From contig CP136066.1 in assembly GCA_032622095.1 (NCBI GenBank), positions 53,906,609 to 53,970,608 of the forward strand: 64,000 bases of DNA. The letters are read 5' to 3'. The stretch's first letter is position 1. The number at the start of each line of letters is the position of its first letter. The position numbers and the translations under genes were made by a program. Shown in pieces: positions 54,914 through 64,000 of the stretch. This DNA comes from Siphonodentalium dalli. Its lineage: Eukaryota > Mollusca > Scaphopoda > Gadilida > Siphonodentaliidae. The notes beneath the pieces were generated by a model that ran no database searches, was not told where the DNA came from, and saw only the letters and a list, made by a program, of their open reading frames with translations.

Positions 54914-55386
54914 TTAACCCTTTCAGTGCCAGGTCCGATTTTTGTATCAACCCATATACCCTGTGCCAATGCATTCTCTTATATATGCGAGTCGACCATA
55001 GGTCGCCTCGCATATATAAGAGAATGCATTGGCCTAACAATTTTTCATCATTTGTTATTATTTTTTACAATTTTTTACAATTTTAATAATTTGTTCTTAT
55101 ATTCTTTAACAGACTTATTTTGTAGGTTTAGCGCCAGGGAATCTTACATTTTTCATGGGCATCAAAATTATTACTATGAATACTTGGTGATAGTTTTGAG
55201 TTATAACATGCCCCTAAGGTTTTAACCAGTTTGTTTTTAAATTCGCTATAGCATGCTTAAGCATACCCAAAAAAAGCTCAACCAAAAAATAAAAAAAAAT
55301 CGAAAAAAATAAAATAAATTTAGGGCCGATTTTACAGACCGTAAATTAGGGCCGATGAGATCGGCCCCTGGCACTGAAAGGGTTAA
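54914..55386. mobile_element. TTAA-C MITE, longest copy, nested in MITE-L
   Basis: From TTAACCCTTTCAGTGCCAGG to CCTGGCACTGAAAGGGTTAA, TTAA on both sides, one GCCAATGCATTCTC hairpin (54967-55035). Shares a long middle (GGGCATCAAAATTATTACTA) with 49358-49753. Confidence 0.88.
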
Positions 55387-55740
55387 TTTTCGAATCACCA
55401 GATCACATTATATATAACATATTCCATATTATATACCATTTGAAAGAAGCAGCTCCAAAACATTGTATTATCAACTGATCCGGTCGAATAAACTGGGACA
55501 TGTTGTTTTTGTCGAGGTACTGAGGTGTGTTCTGTGCTTAATTTTGATCTGGACTGTACTGTAAAGTCTATTATTGTCAATGGAAGGAGAATAACTCATC
55601 TCTTAGTTTGAATTCTGATACATTCTGGGTTGAAAACGGGGGAAGTCTTGGAATGAATCTGAGAATCTATATCACTTGGTGGACACTCCTAGGCCACAGA
55701 TGTTCCGTATTCTGGTAGAATATATATATTTTTGATTCCT

Positions 55741-56991
55741 CTTCCAAATGGTATATAATATGGAATATGTTGTGTATAATGTTATCTGGGCATTCTGGGT
55801 ATATAATATGGAATATGTTGTGTATAATGTGATCTGGGCATTCTGGGTATATAATATGGAATATGTTGTGTATAATGTTATCTGGGCGTTCTGGGTATAT
55901 AATATGGAATATGTTGTGTATAATGTGATCTGGGCGTTCTGGGTATATAATATGGAATATGTTGTGTATAATGTTATCTGGGCATTCTGGGTATATAATA
56001 TGGAATATGTTGTGTATAATGTTATCTGGGCATTCTGGGTATATAATATGGAATATGTTGTGTATAATGTTATCTGGGCTTTCTGGGTATATAATATGGA
56101 ATATGTTGTGTATAATGTTATCTGGGCATTCTGGGTATATAATATGGAATATGTTGTGTATAATGTTATCTGGGCATTCTGGGTATATAATATGGAATAT
56201 GTTGTGTATAATGTGATCTGGGCATTCTATATAATATGGAATATGTTGTGTATAATGTGATCTGGGCGTTCTGGGTATATAATATGGAATATGTTGTGTA
56301 TAATGTGATCTGGGCGTTCTGGGTATATAATATGGAATATGTTGTGTATAATGTTATCTGGGCGTTCTGGGTATATAATATGGAATATGTTGTGTATAAT
56401 GTTATCTGGGCGTTCTGGGTATATAATATGGAATATGTTGTGTATAATGTTATCTGGGCGTTCTGGGTATATAATATGGAATATGTTGTGTATAATGTTA
56501 TCTGGGCATTCTGGGTATATAATATGGAATATGTTGTGTATAATGTTATCTGGGCGTTCTGGGTATATAATATGGAATATGTTGTGTATAATGTGATCTG
56601 GGCGTTCTGGGTATATAATATGGAATATGTTGTGTATAATGTTATCTGGGCATTCTGGGTATATAATATGGAATATGTTGTGTATAATGTTATCTGGGCG
56701 TTCTGGGTATATAATATGGAATATGTTGTGTATAATGTTATCTGGGCGTTCTGGGTATATAATATGGAATATGTTGTGTATAATGTTATCTGGGCTTTCT
56801 GGGTATATAATATGGAATATGTTGTGTATAATGTTATCTGGGCATTCTGGGTATATAATATGGAATATGTTGTGTATAATGTTATCTGGGCATTCTGGGT
56901 ATATAATATGGAATATGTTGTGTATAATGTTATCTGGGCTTTCTGGGTATATAATATGGAATATGTTGTGTATAATGTTATCTGGGCGTTG
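55741..56991. repeat. 48-bp minisatellite, ~26 units
   Basis: The unit is GTATATAATATGGAATATGT followed by TGTGTATAATGTTATCTGGG and CATTCTGG. Variation is limited to a few positions (GCA/GCG/GCT before TTC; GTTATC/GTGATC); one unit near 56228 lacks four bases. Because 48 is a multiple of 3, long frames of 16-residue repeats run on both strands. Confidence 0.95.
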
Positions 56992-57007
56992 GAAAATGAA
57001 GTGAGCC

Positions 57008-57718
57008 TTTATAACAAATTGACCGAAAAATGTAGGAATACAAGCTCGGACAAAAGTCTGCATGTTGCAAAAATTTATAAGTCGAAAAAGGGGGATAACT
57101 CCACGGAAAAAAAAGTCTGCCAGACCCCATAATAACAGGTGCATAGGTTCTCATGGTACCAAATATCTGTGTCAAGCTTAAAAGAAATCAACCAAAAATG
57201 TAAGAATAAAAACTTGGACAAAGTTGCATCTATGGATGGACAGATGTGGCTAGACAGACACACTGATGGACAACAAATAGATCATTTTTGAGGGTTGATC
57301 TCAATGCTGTTATGTGGCTAGCCACGTAACGGAAATTGGCCACCCAACTATCCATTTTTCTTAAAATTGGCCACATAAATGTCAGATGTAAGCATGGACA
57401 GACAGACTGATGGACAAGCTGAATCCTTTGGGGGGGGGGGGGGGGGGTATAATAAGTAAATATATAAATACTGCTCATCTCTATTCATCTGACAGAAGTC
57501 TCCAGTAACAAAAGTTGACAACACACAAAATATGGGACTAAAATAAATATTTTATTATAAATACCTGCTCCTCACAGAAATAATTTCAAATAAATAATAA
57601 ATAAAAATATCTTCCTCCCTCATCACTTGGAAAGATACATTCACTGAGAAACGAACTGTTTAGTTTATCTGGCCTTAGACGGCATCAGAACACGGCGTTG
57701 AACCGATCCTGCACCGAA
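57008..57718. other. Intergenic DNA, no gene seen
   Basis: Includes AATGTAGGAATACAAGCTCG and AATGTAAGAATAAAAACTTG, diverged copies of one dispersed repeat with GGACAGACAGACTGATGGAC, and an 18-base G run at 57430-57447. Confidence 0.45.
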
Positions 57719-58119
57719 GCCTTGAAATAGTGCATCTGTCATTTGCAGAATGAGGTCCTCAAAGGGTGAATTTACTGAAATTCAACCTCTGGGTACCTCA
57801 TTCTGCTTAGGCATCATCTTCTGGGAAGTACCTATAGCCTCAAATTAATATTGTTTTTAGTTACTTTTTCCCTTCTGGGAGGTTTCTATATCCCATAATT
57901 TGCAGAAGATAAAATGCATAATCGAGGTGACTAATGGGTGAACATCGCCAACTTCAACTGGGGAACTTCAAGCTGATCCTAAGTCTCCCATAGCAGTTGA
58001 TAGGTTAGGTTCCCAAAGGGTGAATTTGCTGACGTTAGCCCACCATGCGGGAGAGGATCACTAAATTCACCCTCTGGGGACCTCATTCTGCAAATGACAA
58101 GACACTATTTCAAGGCTTG
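57719..58119. mobile_element. GAATGAGG-family MITE, left hairpin shortened
   Basis: The ends AAGCCTTGAAATAGTG and ACTATTTCAAGGCTT are inverted. The middle section is as in 40.4 kb, and the right hairpin is at about 58010-58095. It ends 72 bp past the atos stop codon, so it lies in the atos 3' flank. Confidence 0.83.
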
Positions 58120-58191
58120 CCTGCACCTGGCATTAATTATTCATTAACAAACAATTAACCATCTAAACTAGTTGCCTATCTATTGCCTTCA

Positions 58192-58348
58192 TCATCTTTT
58201 GGGTGAGAATTGAGGATTGACTGGTCCCTCTGTGAATGACCTCAATTCATATTTTGCGATTCTGGAATCTATTTCAAATTTATCTCTGGCGAAAATAAGT
58301 CGAAGATCTGTGTGAAGATACAGCTTTCCTGATTTACTGCTTGCAATC
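58192..58348 (-). CDS. atos: atos last coding exon (IASSKSGKLY...NPQFSPKR stop)
   Basis: The - strand acceptor TTCATTACAG precedes 58348; the stop TGA is at 58194-58192. It reads IASSKSGKLYLHTDLRLIFA, KYELRSFTEGPVNPQFSPKR. The frame differs from the longest open frame on this strand, but the splice join and family match settle it. Confidence 0.95.
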
Positions 58349-61007
58349 CTGTAATGAAAATCGACCAATGAGCTTTTGATTTAAAGCTGCATATTGTGTT
58401 TGGGTAATTATTTTTGACAAAATTAATGTGGTGAAAAGATGCAATAAACAAGCCAAGTTTAAGAATAAAATGGATGCCCAAAAACAAAATTATTTTTGTC
58501 ACAAAATTTGAGATGTCGTTGACTATGCCAAAGTAGTGGTCCGAGAGGAGGAACAGTCCATGAGCCGCAGACGAGTGGACTATTCCTCCTCAAGGACCAC
58601 TATTTTGGCATAGTCAACGACAAGATATTCATTATTTATTATATTATATCGAACATTGGTGCCAATTCTCACACAATTTCTGTGTCTGATTTTGTCACAT
58701 TTTTATTTACCATGAATTTTGGAAATCGGTCTCAGATTTTACAATTTACGGCAATCTTTTGAAGATGGCAGGGGAGCATATGTTATTAGTTACATCTAAC
58801 AGCATCTCTTCATGATTCATGTATTTATTTCTATAAATACGTCATTAGCAAAGACAATTTGGTGAAATTTTAGAAGTTAACTTGCTTAACTTCGATTAAA
58901 ACAGAAAAGGAAGTTATAAATAACGTCCACTGGCATTACAAAATTAGGACTGGCCACTTGCCAACTAAAGAGACAAACTATTAAATACATTGGCTAGCTA
59001 TGATCAGCCTTTTGTAAGATCATTACAATTCACCAATAAATCTAATGATATACCGATATTGCAACAAGTATCGTACAGGTTTTAGTTTAAGATTGGCCGT
59101 ATCTTCAGACGGCAACCCGATTTCAGAAATGAGTTTGTTACTATAAATAGAAAAAGAATAGTAGGCATGTAGGAATCGTAAAATAGTATAATAATAATAA
59201 TAATAATAATGCATATCATTTATATAGCGCTTAATCCCTGGTGTAGCTCAAAGCGCTCACATTATTACCCCAGCTGTTTTCTATGAATAATGCCGAGTCT
59301 TGTGCCTGCTGCCATTTTACAGGCGCTTCACTAGAGCGGCTTACGGATACCCAACAACCAGGTACCTATTTCGCGTCTAGGTATGACGAAGCGAGCACAG
59401 TACAAGTGACCTTGCCCAAGGGTCACAACCTGACGCGAGATTTGAAACAGCACACACACCGCTCAATTCGGCCAAGCCACTGTTGTGGACACAATAGTCC
59501 ACCGAGCGAGGCGCGAACTCACGCCGGTGCATTAACACCATTACAAGTCCGACACTCTACCCACTGGGCTACCACATCCACGTACAGTATAGCTGTGTGC
59601 AGCCAATCAGAATGCGAGAAATTCACGTGAGATATAAAATATACGAACATAAATATGCAATGCCTTGCCTATTATTTTGGATGGTATTAAATTGAAATGA
59701 AGCAGTAAATTGTTATCAGTTGCACGCTGGGGAATCATGAGTTGATGAGTATCATTCATTCAAAATGTCCGAGGCGATCGCAAATGCAACCAGAAATGAG
59801 GAAAAAGGTAATAAACTAGGATAATTATATATTACATAGTATTTTGGCAGCTACGAGCATATGCTATACTATTATTCAACTAAGCTGATACCTCATTTGT
59901 GTCCAAACTCACAGTTGTTTGCTCTAACATTTTGAAAAAAGTTGTCAGTCGAAGGATTCTCCTAGACGTATGGACTTGTGTATTCCACGAACCTCCAACT
60001 CGCAACTGTGGTCAGAATGTTATAGAAAACTACTGAGTATTTCCAAACAAATGAGGTATCAACTTAAAAAAAAAAGGAACTAACATATGCTTATAACAGT
60101 CAAAATGCTAGGTTTTGTGTCAGTTGCTGATATATTATGTTTTTTGTGCGTTTTGCACATTTTGAATGCGTGGTACTCACCGACCTCGAAACCACATGAT
60201 TCCCCACTGTGAATTGATTAAGAAAGGACAATGTGGTACCAGTTAATCATCGTTCTTTGAAAAGAAAGTGTGTGACTTCTGGTACATTGTTACCCAAACT
60301 TACACAGCCGAGCAACTGCTGATTTAGTATTAACGAATGTAAGGTTTTTGGTGAGATCTGGATATATTCTGAGATGTACAGTAATGCCCTAAATAATCGA
60401 CTCCTTAACCACAGCAGAATTGTACTATTTTGGCATCAAAATATTTAATTACATGGCTGATGACCTTTTGAGCTTATTTAACCTCTTGCGTAACCTGTGA
60501 CCTTTCACCGTACATGGCTGAATACATTTCAAGTTCATTTAACCTCTGAGTTCTAACCTGTAACCTTTCACTGTGCCTCGCTTTGAAAGTTTGTTATCCG
60601 TTCTCACATCGACATCGACTCCCGCCCAAGCGGGTTCCATTACTTTTCGACTTTTCGATCACCCACCCTCCCACCCAAGAATGTGTACTGTAAAATTCCT
60701 ATAAACTTTTAGCTATTAATTTATGGACATAGTGAGCAACATTACTGTCTGTCATGTGTCATAAGTAATTAACCTATCTCTATATTGCACTGGATAGTAC
60801 GAACCCTCAGAGGGTATCTGAGTACGATATGTGCACTGACCTGAGATGAATTAGGTATCTGAGGTAACACGTGTCCTCGCTTTCTGGATCATTCGGCATA
60901 TAGACGGTTCTCTGCCTCAGGAACGTTTGGCAGTTAGCAGGCATGTCCACCAAACTGTACATCACCACGAACATCTTCACCACAGTCTTGTTTGGGTTAA
61001 ACAGAGT
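58192..61007 (-). CDS. atos: Atossa / FAM214 (ATOS) homologue, last two coding exons
   Basis: This is a gene-level entry. Two - strand exons (61007-60841 and 58348-58192) join AG+G in frame and encode the C-terminal ~107 residues. The product reads TLFNPNKTVVKMFVVMYSLV, DMPANCQTFLRQRT, CYLRYLIHLR, SKSGKLYLHTDLRLIFAR and NPQFSPKR then stop, a very close match to the C-terminus of vertebrate FAM214A/B (ATOSA/ATOSB). In Drosophila, atossa is a nuclear transcriptional regulator; the role here is inferred by homology. Upstream exons lie beyond 64000 or were not recognised between 61008 and 64000. The gene converges on MED24. Confidence 0.93.
58514..58622. repeat. 109-bp hairpin in atos last intron
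   Basis: Arms TGTCGTTGACTATGCCAAAG, TAGTGGTCC, GAGGAGGAA and complements around a TGAGCCGCAGACGAG loop. It is probably a foldback MITE. It lies 166 bp upstream of the last atos exon. Confidence 0.88.
59188..59580 (-). mobile_element. tRNA-derived SINE with (ATT)n tail
   Basis: On the - strand it starts GTGGTAGCCCAGTGGGTAGA (A box TAGCCCAGTGGG), with a B-box-like GAGTTCGCGCC 65 bases on, then a conserved body (GTGAAGCGCCTGTAAAATGG) and the tail AAGCGCTATATAAATGATAT followed by ATT repeats. An internal RNA polymerase III promoter and microsatellite tail are typical of SINEs. The apparent open frame on the + strand is an artefact. Confidence 0.75.
59640..60376. other. atos intron, no gene seen
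   Basis: No repeat family or exon recognised. Confidence 0.4.
60377..60421. mobile_element. TACAGT foldback MITE, left-arm fragment
   Basis: TACAGTAATGCCCTAAATAA and CGACTCCTTAACCACAGC only. Confidence 0.8.
60841..61007 (-). CDS. atos: atos penultimate exon (TLFNPNK...LIHLR)
   Basis: The - strand acceptor TTGAATTTCAG precedes 61007 and the donor GTCAGT follows 60841. It starts in phase 0 and leaves AG. It contains TVVKMFVVMY, QTFLRQRTVYMP and LRYLIHLR. A TACAGT foldback element ends 13 bp upstream of the exon. Confidence 0.95.
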
Positions 61008-61020
61008 CTGAAATTCAAAG

Positions 61021-61237
61021 TACAGTAATGCCCTAAGTAATCGACCTCTTAACCAAAGCAGAATTATGGGTAACTTTTCAGGATTTAGTCGGAAATATGG
61101 CTTGTTGCCATTCATCGGAAAGCTCTCGGCGAGAGCTTTCCGATGAATGGCAACAAGCCATATTTCCGACTAAATCCTGAAAAGTTACCCATAATTCTGC
61201 TTTGGTTAAGAGGTCGATTACTTAGGGCATTACTGTA
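61021..61237. mobile_element. TACAGT foldback MITE, full length, abutting atos acceptor
   Basis: Two ~105-bp arms, loop GAAAGCTCTCGGCGAGAGCT. The left end lies 13 bp from the atos exon and so sets the sequence upstream of its acceptor. Confidence 0.9.
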
Positions 61238-61319
61238 TATTTAAAATTTGGTCACAAAAACAACAATACTCAAGGCCTCATATAATGTTTGAGTAATTTT
61301 TTTCCCAACATTAGGCCTC

Positions 61320-61430
61320 ATGATGTACCGATTATCGGTATCAGCTATCAGATCGGGCCGATATATGTGGTATCGGAAAAATTTAGTCTTCCAGCCGATA
61401 TCGACAACTGATATATGTTGCGTACTTTAT
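61320..61430. repeat. Possible hAT end fragment (CCGATTATCGGTATC)
   Basis: ACCGATTATCGGTATCAGCT and CGATATCGACAACTGATATA. Such CCGATTATCGG sequences occur at ends of some animal hAT elements. No partner end was found. Confidence 0.3.
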
Positions 61431-61563
61431 GAACGTTGTCACACCAATTCCTACTTTAACATTATATAAATGATGGGAATTTCCAGAAAAATAACTAATA
61501 TTCCACTATCAGCCCTCCCTCACATACGATGATATACCCATGATGACAATGTTGCAAATATGG

Positions 61564-61622
61564 TAATTATAATGAAAATGAATTTATGACTTGAGCCATA
61601 AATTCATTTTCATCATAATGAC
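61564..61622. repeat. Small hairpin
   Basis: AATTATAATGAAAATGAATT and ATGACTTGAGCCAT are followed by the complement AAATTCATTTTCATCATAAT. Confidence 0.8.
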
Positions 61623-61639
61623 CATGTTTTTTGCATCAT

Positions 61640-62945
61640 AGAGTACACGAGTGTATTTTGCATGGCTCAAATTCATTCGTTTGTTGCATATATTCTATTG
61701 AAAATAAAAGGAGATGGCCCCAGAAATATCTGGTTTAGTGTACACTTCCCCTTTAAATCAGTAGAGGAAGTTTAATTTTTGTGACTTTGAACACTCTTTG
61801 CAACAATATATAGTACTCAAATCTTCAAATTTTTTAGTTATAAACACAATTTAGAACATGTCATGTTTATTTCTCATTAAAATCCAGTCCTATGATTCTT
61901 CCTTCCACATTATGGAATCAGGGAGCTAAATGTGTTCTAGAGTCGGGGAGCGAGTACACCGTGGAATGCTAAAGGTGAAGGTAACTGAAGAATGACCTTC
62001 ACCTGATACATGCGACACGTTATTAAAGGATGACATCGCGTTTATTTGATTTGTACATAATATCTAAATAATTTAAACTGGTGAATGAATGGGGGAATGG
62101 ATTTTTGTGAGCGGGAAATTTATTTAACTAGCTGCTGTAGTTCTGGGTTTTTCCAGATCAAATTTGGCTGTGGGATAGCCCTGTTGTACACTTGGGGATT
62201 TATTTTAAAAAGTAAACACATGACCTATGATTTTTCTTATATTTTCGTGATCAACTGGTGTCAATCTAGCTGGGTAAACATCACTGGTATTGCCTGCAGG
62301 CTTCAATTCAGTGAATTTTGCCGAAACGTTAACACTGTCGCCTATGGGAAACCATTTAGTTCAGTGATTCCTTATTTTCCTTATACATATATTTGTTGAA
62401 GTTATTGGGTGAACACCCCTACAAATGAATGAATGGGAATCAAGTCATGCTCATCAGCACATATTCAGTTAGCAAAGGGTGAGTAAATGTTGTTGTTTTA
62501 AGATGATACATACTATTTGAACTGTGCCAGACTTCGGTATGTGATATCCTTTCTTGCCAATACTCTCTAGATTAACATGGCCCTGTAAAGATATTATTTG
62601 ATGTTGATATGCAGACACTTTATACACAAAACGACACGAGTGTGTTAATGTGTTTGTCGATATGGCACAAGTGCTAGCACAGAAGAATAGAACGAGAGGA
62701 GCAGAGTTCTATCTTTCCGTGTCATTCCATACGTATTTGTAAATATGGAACAGCAAGACCACTGTAATTCTAGGAAGATGTGTGATGTTATGTCTGTTTT
62801 CTGTATGTTGTAAAATAGGTGTACATAATAAAACTGGGAAGGCTTAATGTAATAAGTTATGTAAAATAGCCATCTGATATTTTGTCTCTATACTACATCA
62901 TCTGATCCCTTCTATATTAAAGCCAATAGCTAAAATTCAGCGCAC
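61640..62945. other. atos upstream region, no exon recognised
   Basis: A further upstream atos exon ending ...GTIQ before TLFNPNK was looked for on the - strand and not found. The open frame at 62085-62399 (+) has no recognised similarity. Confidence 0.4.
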
Positions 62946-63243
62946 TACAGTAATGCTCTAAATAATCGACTCCTTAACCACAGCAGAATTATAGGTAACT
63001 TTTCAGGATTTAGTCGGAAATATGGCTTGTTGCCATTCATCGGAAAGCTCTCATTGAGAGCTTTCCGATGAATGGCAACACGCCATATTTCCAACTAAAT
63101 CCTGAAAAGTTACCCATAATTCTGCTGTGGTTAAATGAGAGCTTTCTGATGAATGGCAACAAGCCATATTTCCGACTAAATCCTGAAAAGTTACCCATAA
63201 TTCTGCTGTGGTTAAGGAGTCGATTATTTAGGGCATTACTGTA
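62946..63243. mobile_element. TACAGT foldback MITE with an extra partial arm
   Basis: Left arm, right arm, then a second partial right arm (from TTAAATGAGAGCTTTCTGAT) ending GGGCATTACTGTA. The duplication gives 298 bp instead of ~220. Confidence 0.87.
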
Positions 63244-63539
63244 AGTGAGGCCCTATTATCGCTGGAGATCTGAGTTCTCAACAAGGAGTAATTAAAGCTA
63301 TCATTATACCCAGTATTTGCGAACCTGCTGAGATCGACTAATACCATCTCCGATCCATGAATTCACGTCCCCATCAAATGGGCTTTTTATGAGAAACCGT
63401 TAAAATTGATGCCGTAATGGACCATCTGTGTCAAGTGCAGTTAATTTACAGTCTGTTCAGATTTTGTGGAGCAACCACACATGTTGCGCCTCAATCTTGG
63501 CTTTTATCGGCGACATAACGCTAACAATAATTTATGTAA

Positions 63540-63900
63540 TATCATGCAGTGGCCCTGACGAAGATGACATGACAAGACTTGTCATCGATTGTGCAATCTT
63601 GTTTTGATTCAAAATGTCAAAAACGTGTCATGACGTCTTCGCTGGTTTTAATTAAGCTATCCAACGAAATTGGTCTAAACATGGGTCTAAATGAAACTAA
63701 TAGGAATTCTTCATAAGTTGTGAAGTAGCCAATTTCATTTTCATCATGATGGTCCATTCCCGATTCCACATTTTAGCAATGTCCACACAGTTGCTAACCG
63801 GAAGTCACATGACAATTTCTCCAAAATCCATACTCGCGATCTTTGAAAAATCACTGATGAATATAAAAAAAATTATATGACGTCATTCACCTGCGCCTGA
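63540..63900. repeat. Dispersed repeat shared with 23.5-24.1 kb
   Basis: AAGTTGTGAAGTAGCCAATT, GATGGTCCATTCCCGATTCC and GGAAGTCACATGACA match 23.9-24.0 kb in diverged form. Nature unknown; no open frame of note to the window end. Confidence 0.55.
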
Positions 63901-64000
63901 GGTATAAACAACCACGCACAGCGCAGGCATGCTGGTGGTTGCTATAAAGGCTCTCAAGGATATCCAAGTGATACATACCAAATATGGCGAAGGTGCGTTG

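Larger units (their letters stand above)
54908..57007. mobile_element. MITE-L with a nested TTAA-C MITE and an internal 48-bp minisatellite
   Basis: The left end is GGCCCACTTAA at 54908. It is split at TTAA by a TTAA-C element (54914-55386) and resumes as TTAATTTTCGAATCACCAGA. The right end is GAAAATGAAGTGAGCC (56992-57007), the inverted match of the left end at 14 of 16 bases. The interior matches the copy at 27259-27727. A subterminal TATAATATGGAATATG motif has expanded into ~26 tandem units. Confidence 0.75.

Noticed and set aside
54117-55040. Gly/Phe/Arg-rich frames on the - strand (RISQRIRFLG type)
   Set aside because: Artefact of the C-rich tandem array; no start context or conserved domain.
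55748-57144. Very long open frames (up to ~300 codons) on both strands over the 48-bp repeat
   Set aside because: The unit is 16 codons long without a stop in several frames, so frames run through automatically; the repeat derives from a MITE end and there is no promoter, splice or family evidence.
59283-59630. 115-codon frame on the + strand
   Set aside because: Lies antisense to a tRNA-derived SINE with A and B boxes and an ATT-repeat tail.

Overview
This is a nuclear genome window from an animal, AT-rich and intron-rich, with no bacterial-type genes. The best guess is a lophotrochozoan, probably a mollusc. The grounds are a MED24 orthologue with clear but diverged similarity to vertebrate MED24, a small secreted PAN plus C-type-lectin gene of a kind common in molluscs, DIRS-like elements with internal complementary regions, a tRNA-derived SINE, and a dense load of short inverted-repeat transposons. 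The species cannot be named from the sequence.

Three protein-coding genes can be supported, all read from spliced exons that keep frame. (1) MED24, a Mediator tail-module subunit, is on the + strand. Fourteen exons between 276 and 40028 encode the last ~620 residues, and upstream exons lie before the window. (2) A three-exon gene on the - strand (30118 to 26639) is nested inside the 17.4-kb last intron of MED24. It encodes a 229-residue secreted protein with a PAN/apple-like segment and a C-type lectin domain. (3) The last two coding exons of an atossa (FAM214/ATOS) homologue are on the - strand (61007 to 58192). MED24 and atos are therefore convergent, separated by ~18 kb of repeats.

Most of the rest is mobile or repetitive DNA. 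Two elements with a DIRS layout (1141-4885 and 31877-37287) have inverted terminal repeats plus an internal region that is complementary to both ends; neither shows recognisable reverse transcriptase or recombinase. Four hAT-like non-autonomous elements end in CAG or TAGGG; two of them have perfect 8-bp target duplications at CAG ends, and a third, longer one has a perfect duplication at TAGGG ends. Several TTAA-flanked MITE families share one ~70-bp hairpin. A TACAGT...ACTGTA foldback family and a family with a GAATGAGG hairpin at each end are scattered through introns and intergenic DNA, often within tens of bases of splice sites. Nested insertions give a relative age order.

Tandem arrays include a 16-unit ~160-bp satellite with higher-order structure (50.1-52.8 kb), a 26-unit 48-bp minisatellite grown inside a MITE (55.7-57.0 kb), a 171-bp array (14.1-14.6 kb) and a C-rich array (54.1-54.8 kb).

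The most unusual signal is that exon 3' ends of MED24 (two internal exons and the terminal exon) and of the nested lectin gene have been locally tandem-duplicated. In three of the four cases the copied unit includes the splice donor, and the lectin gene has a seven-unit 64-bp array of donors.
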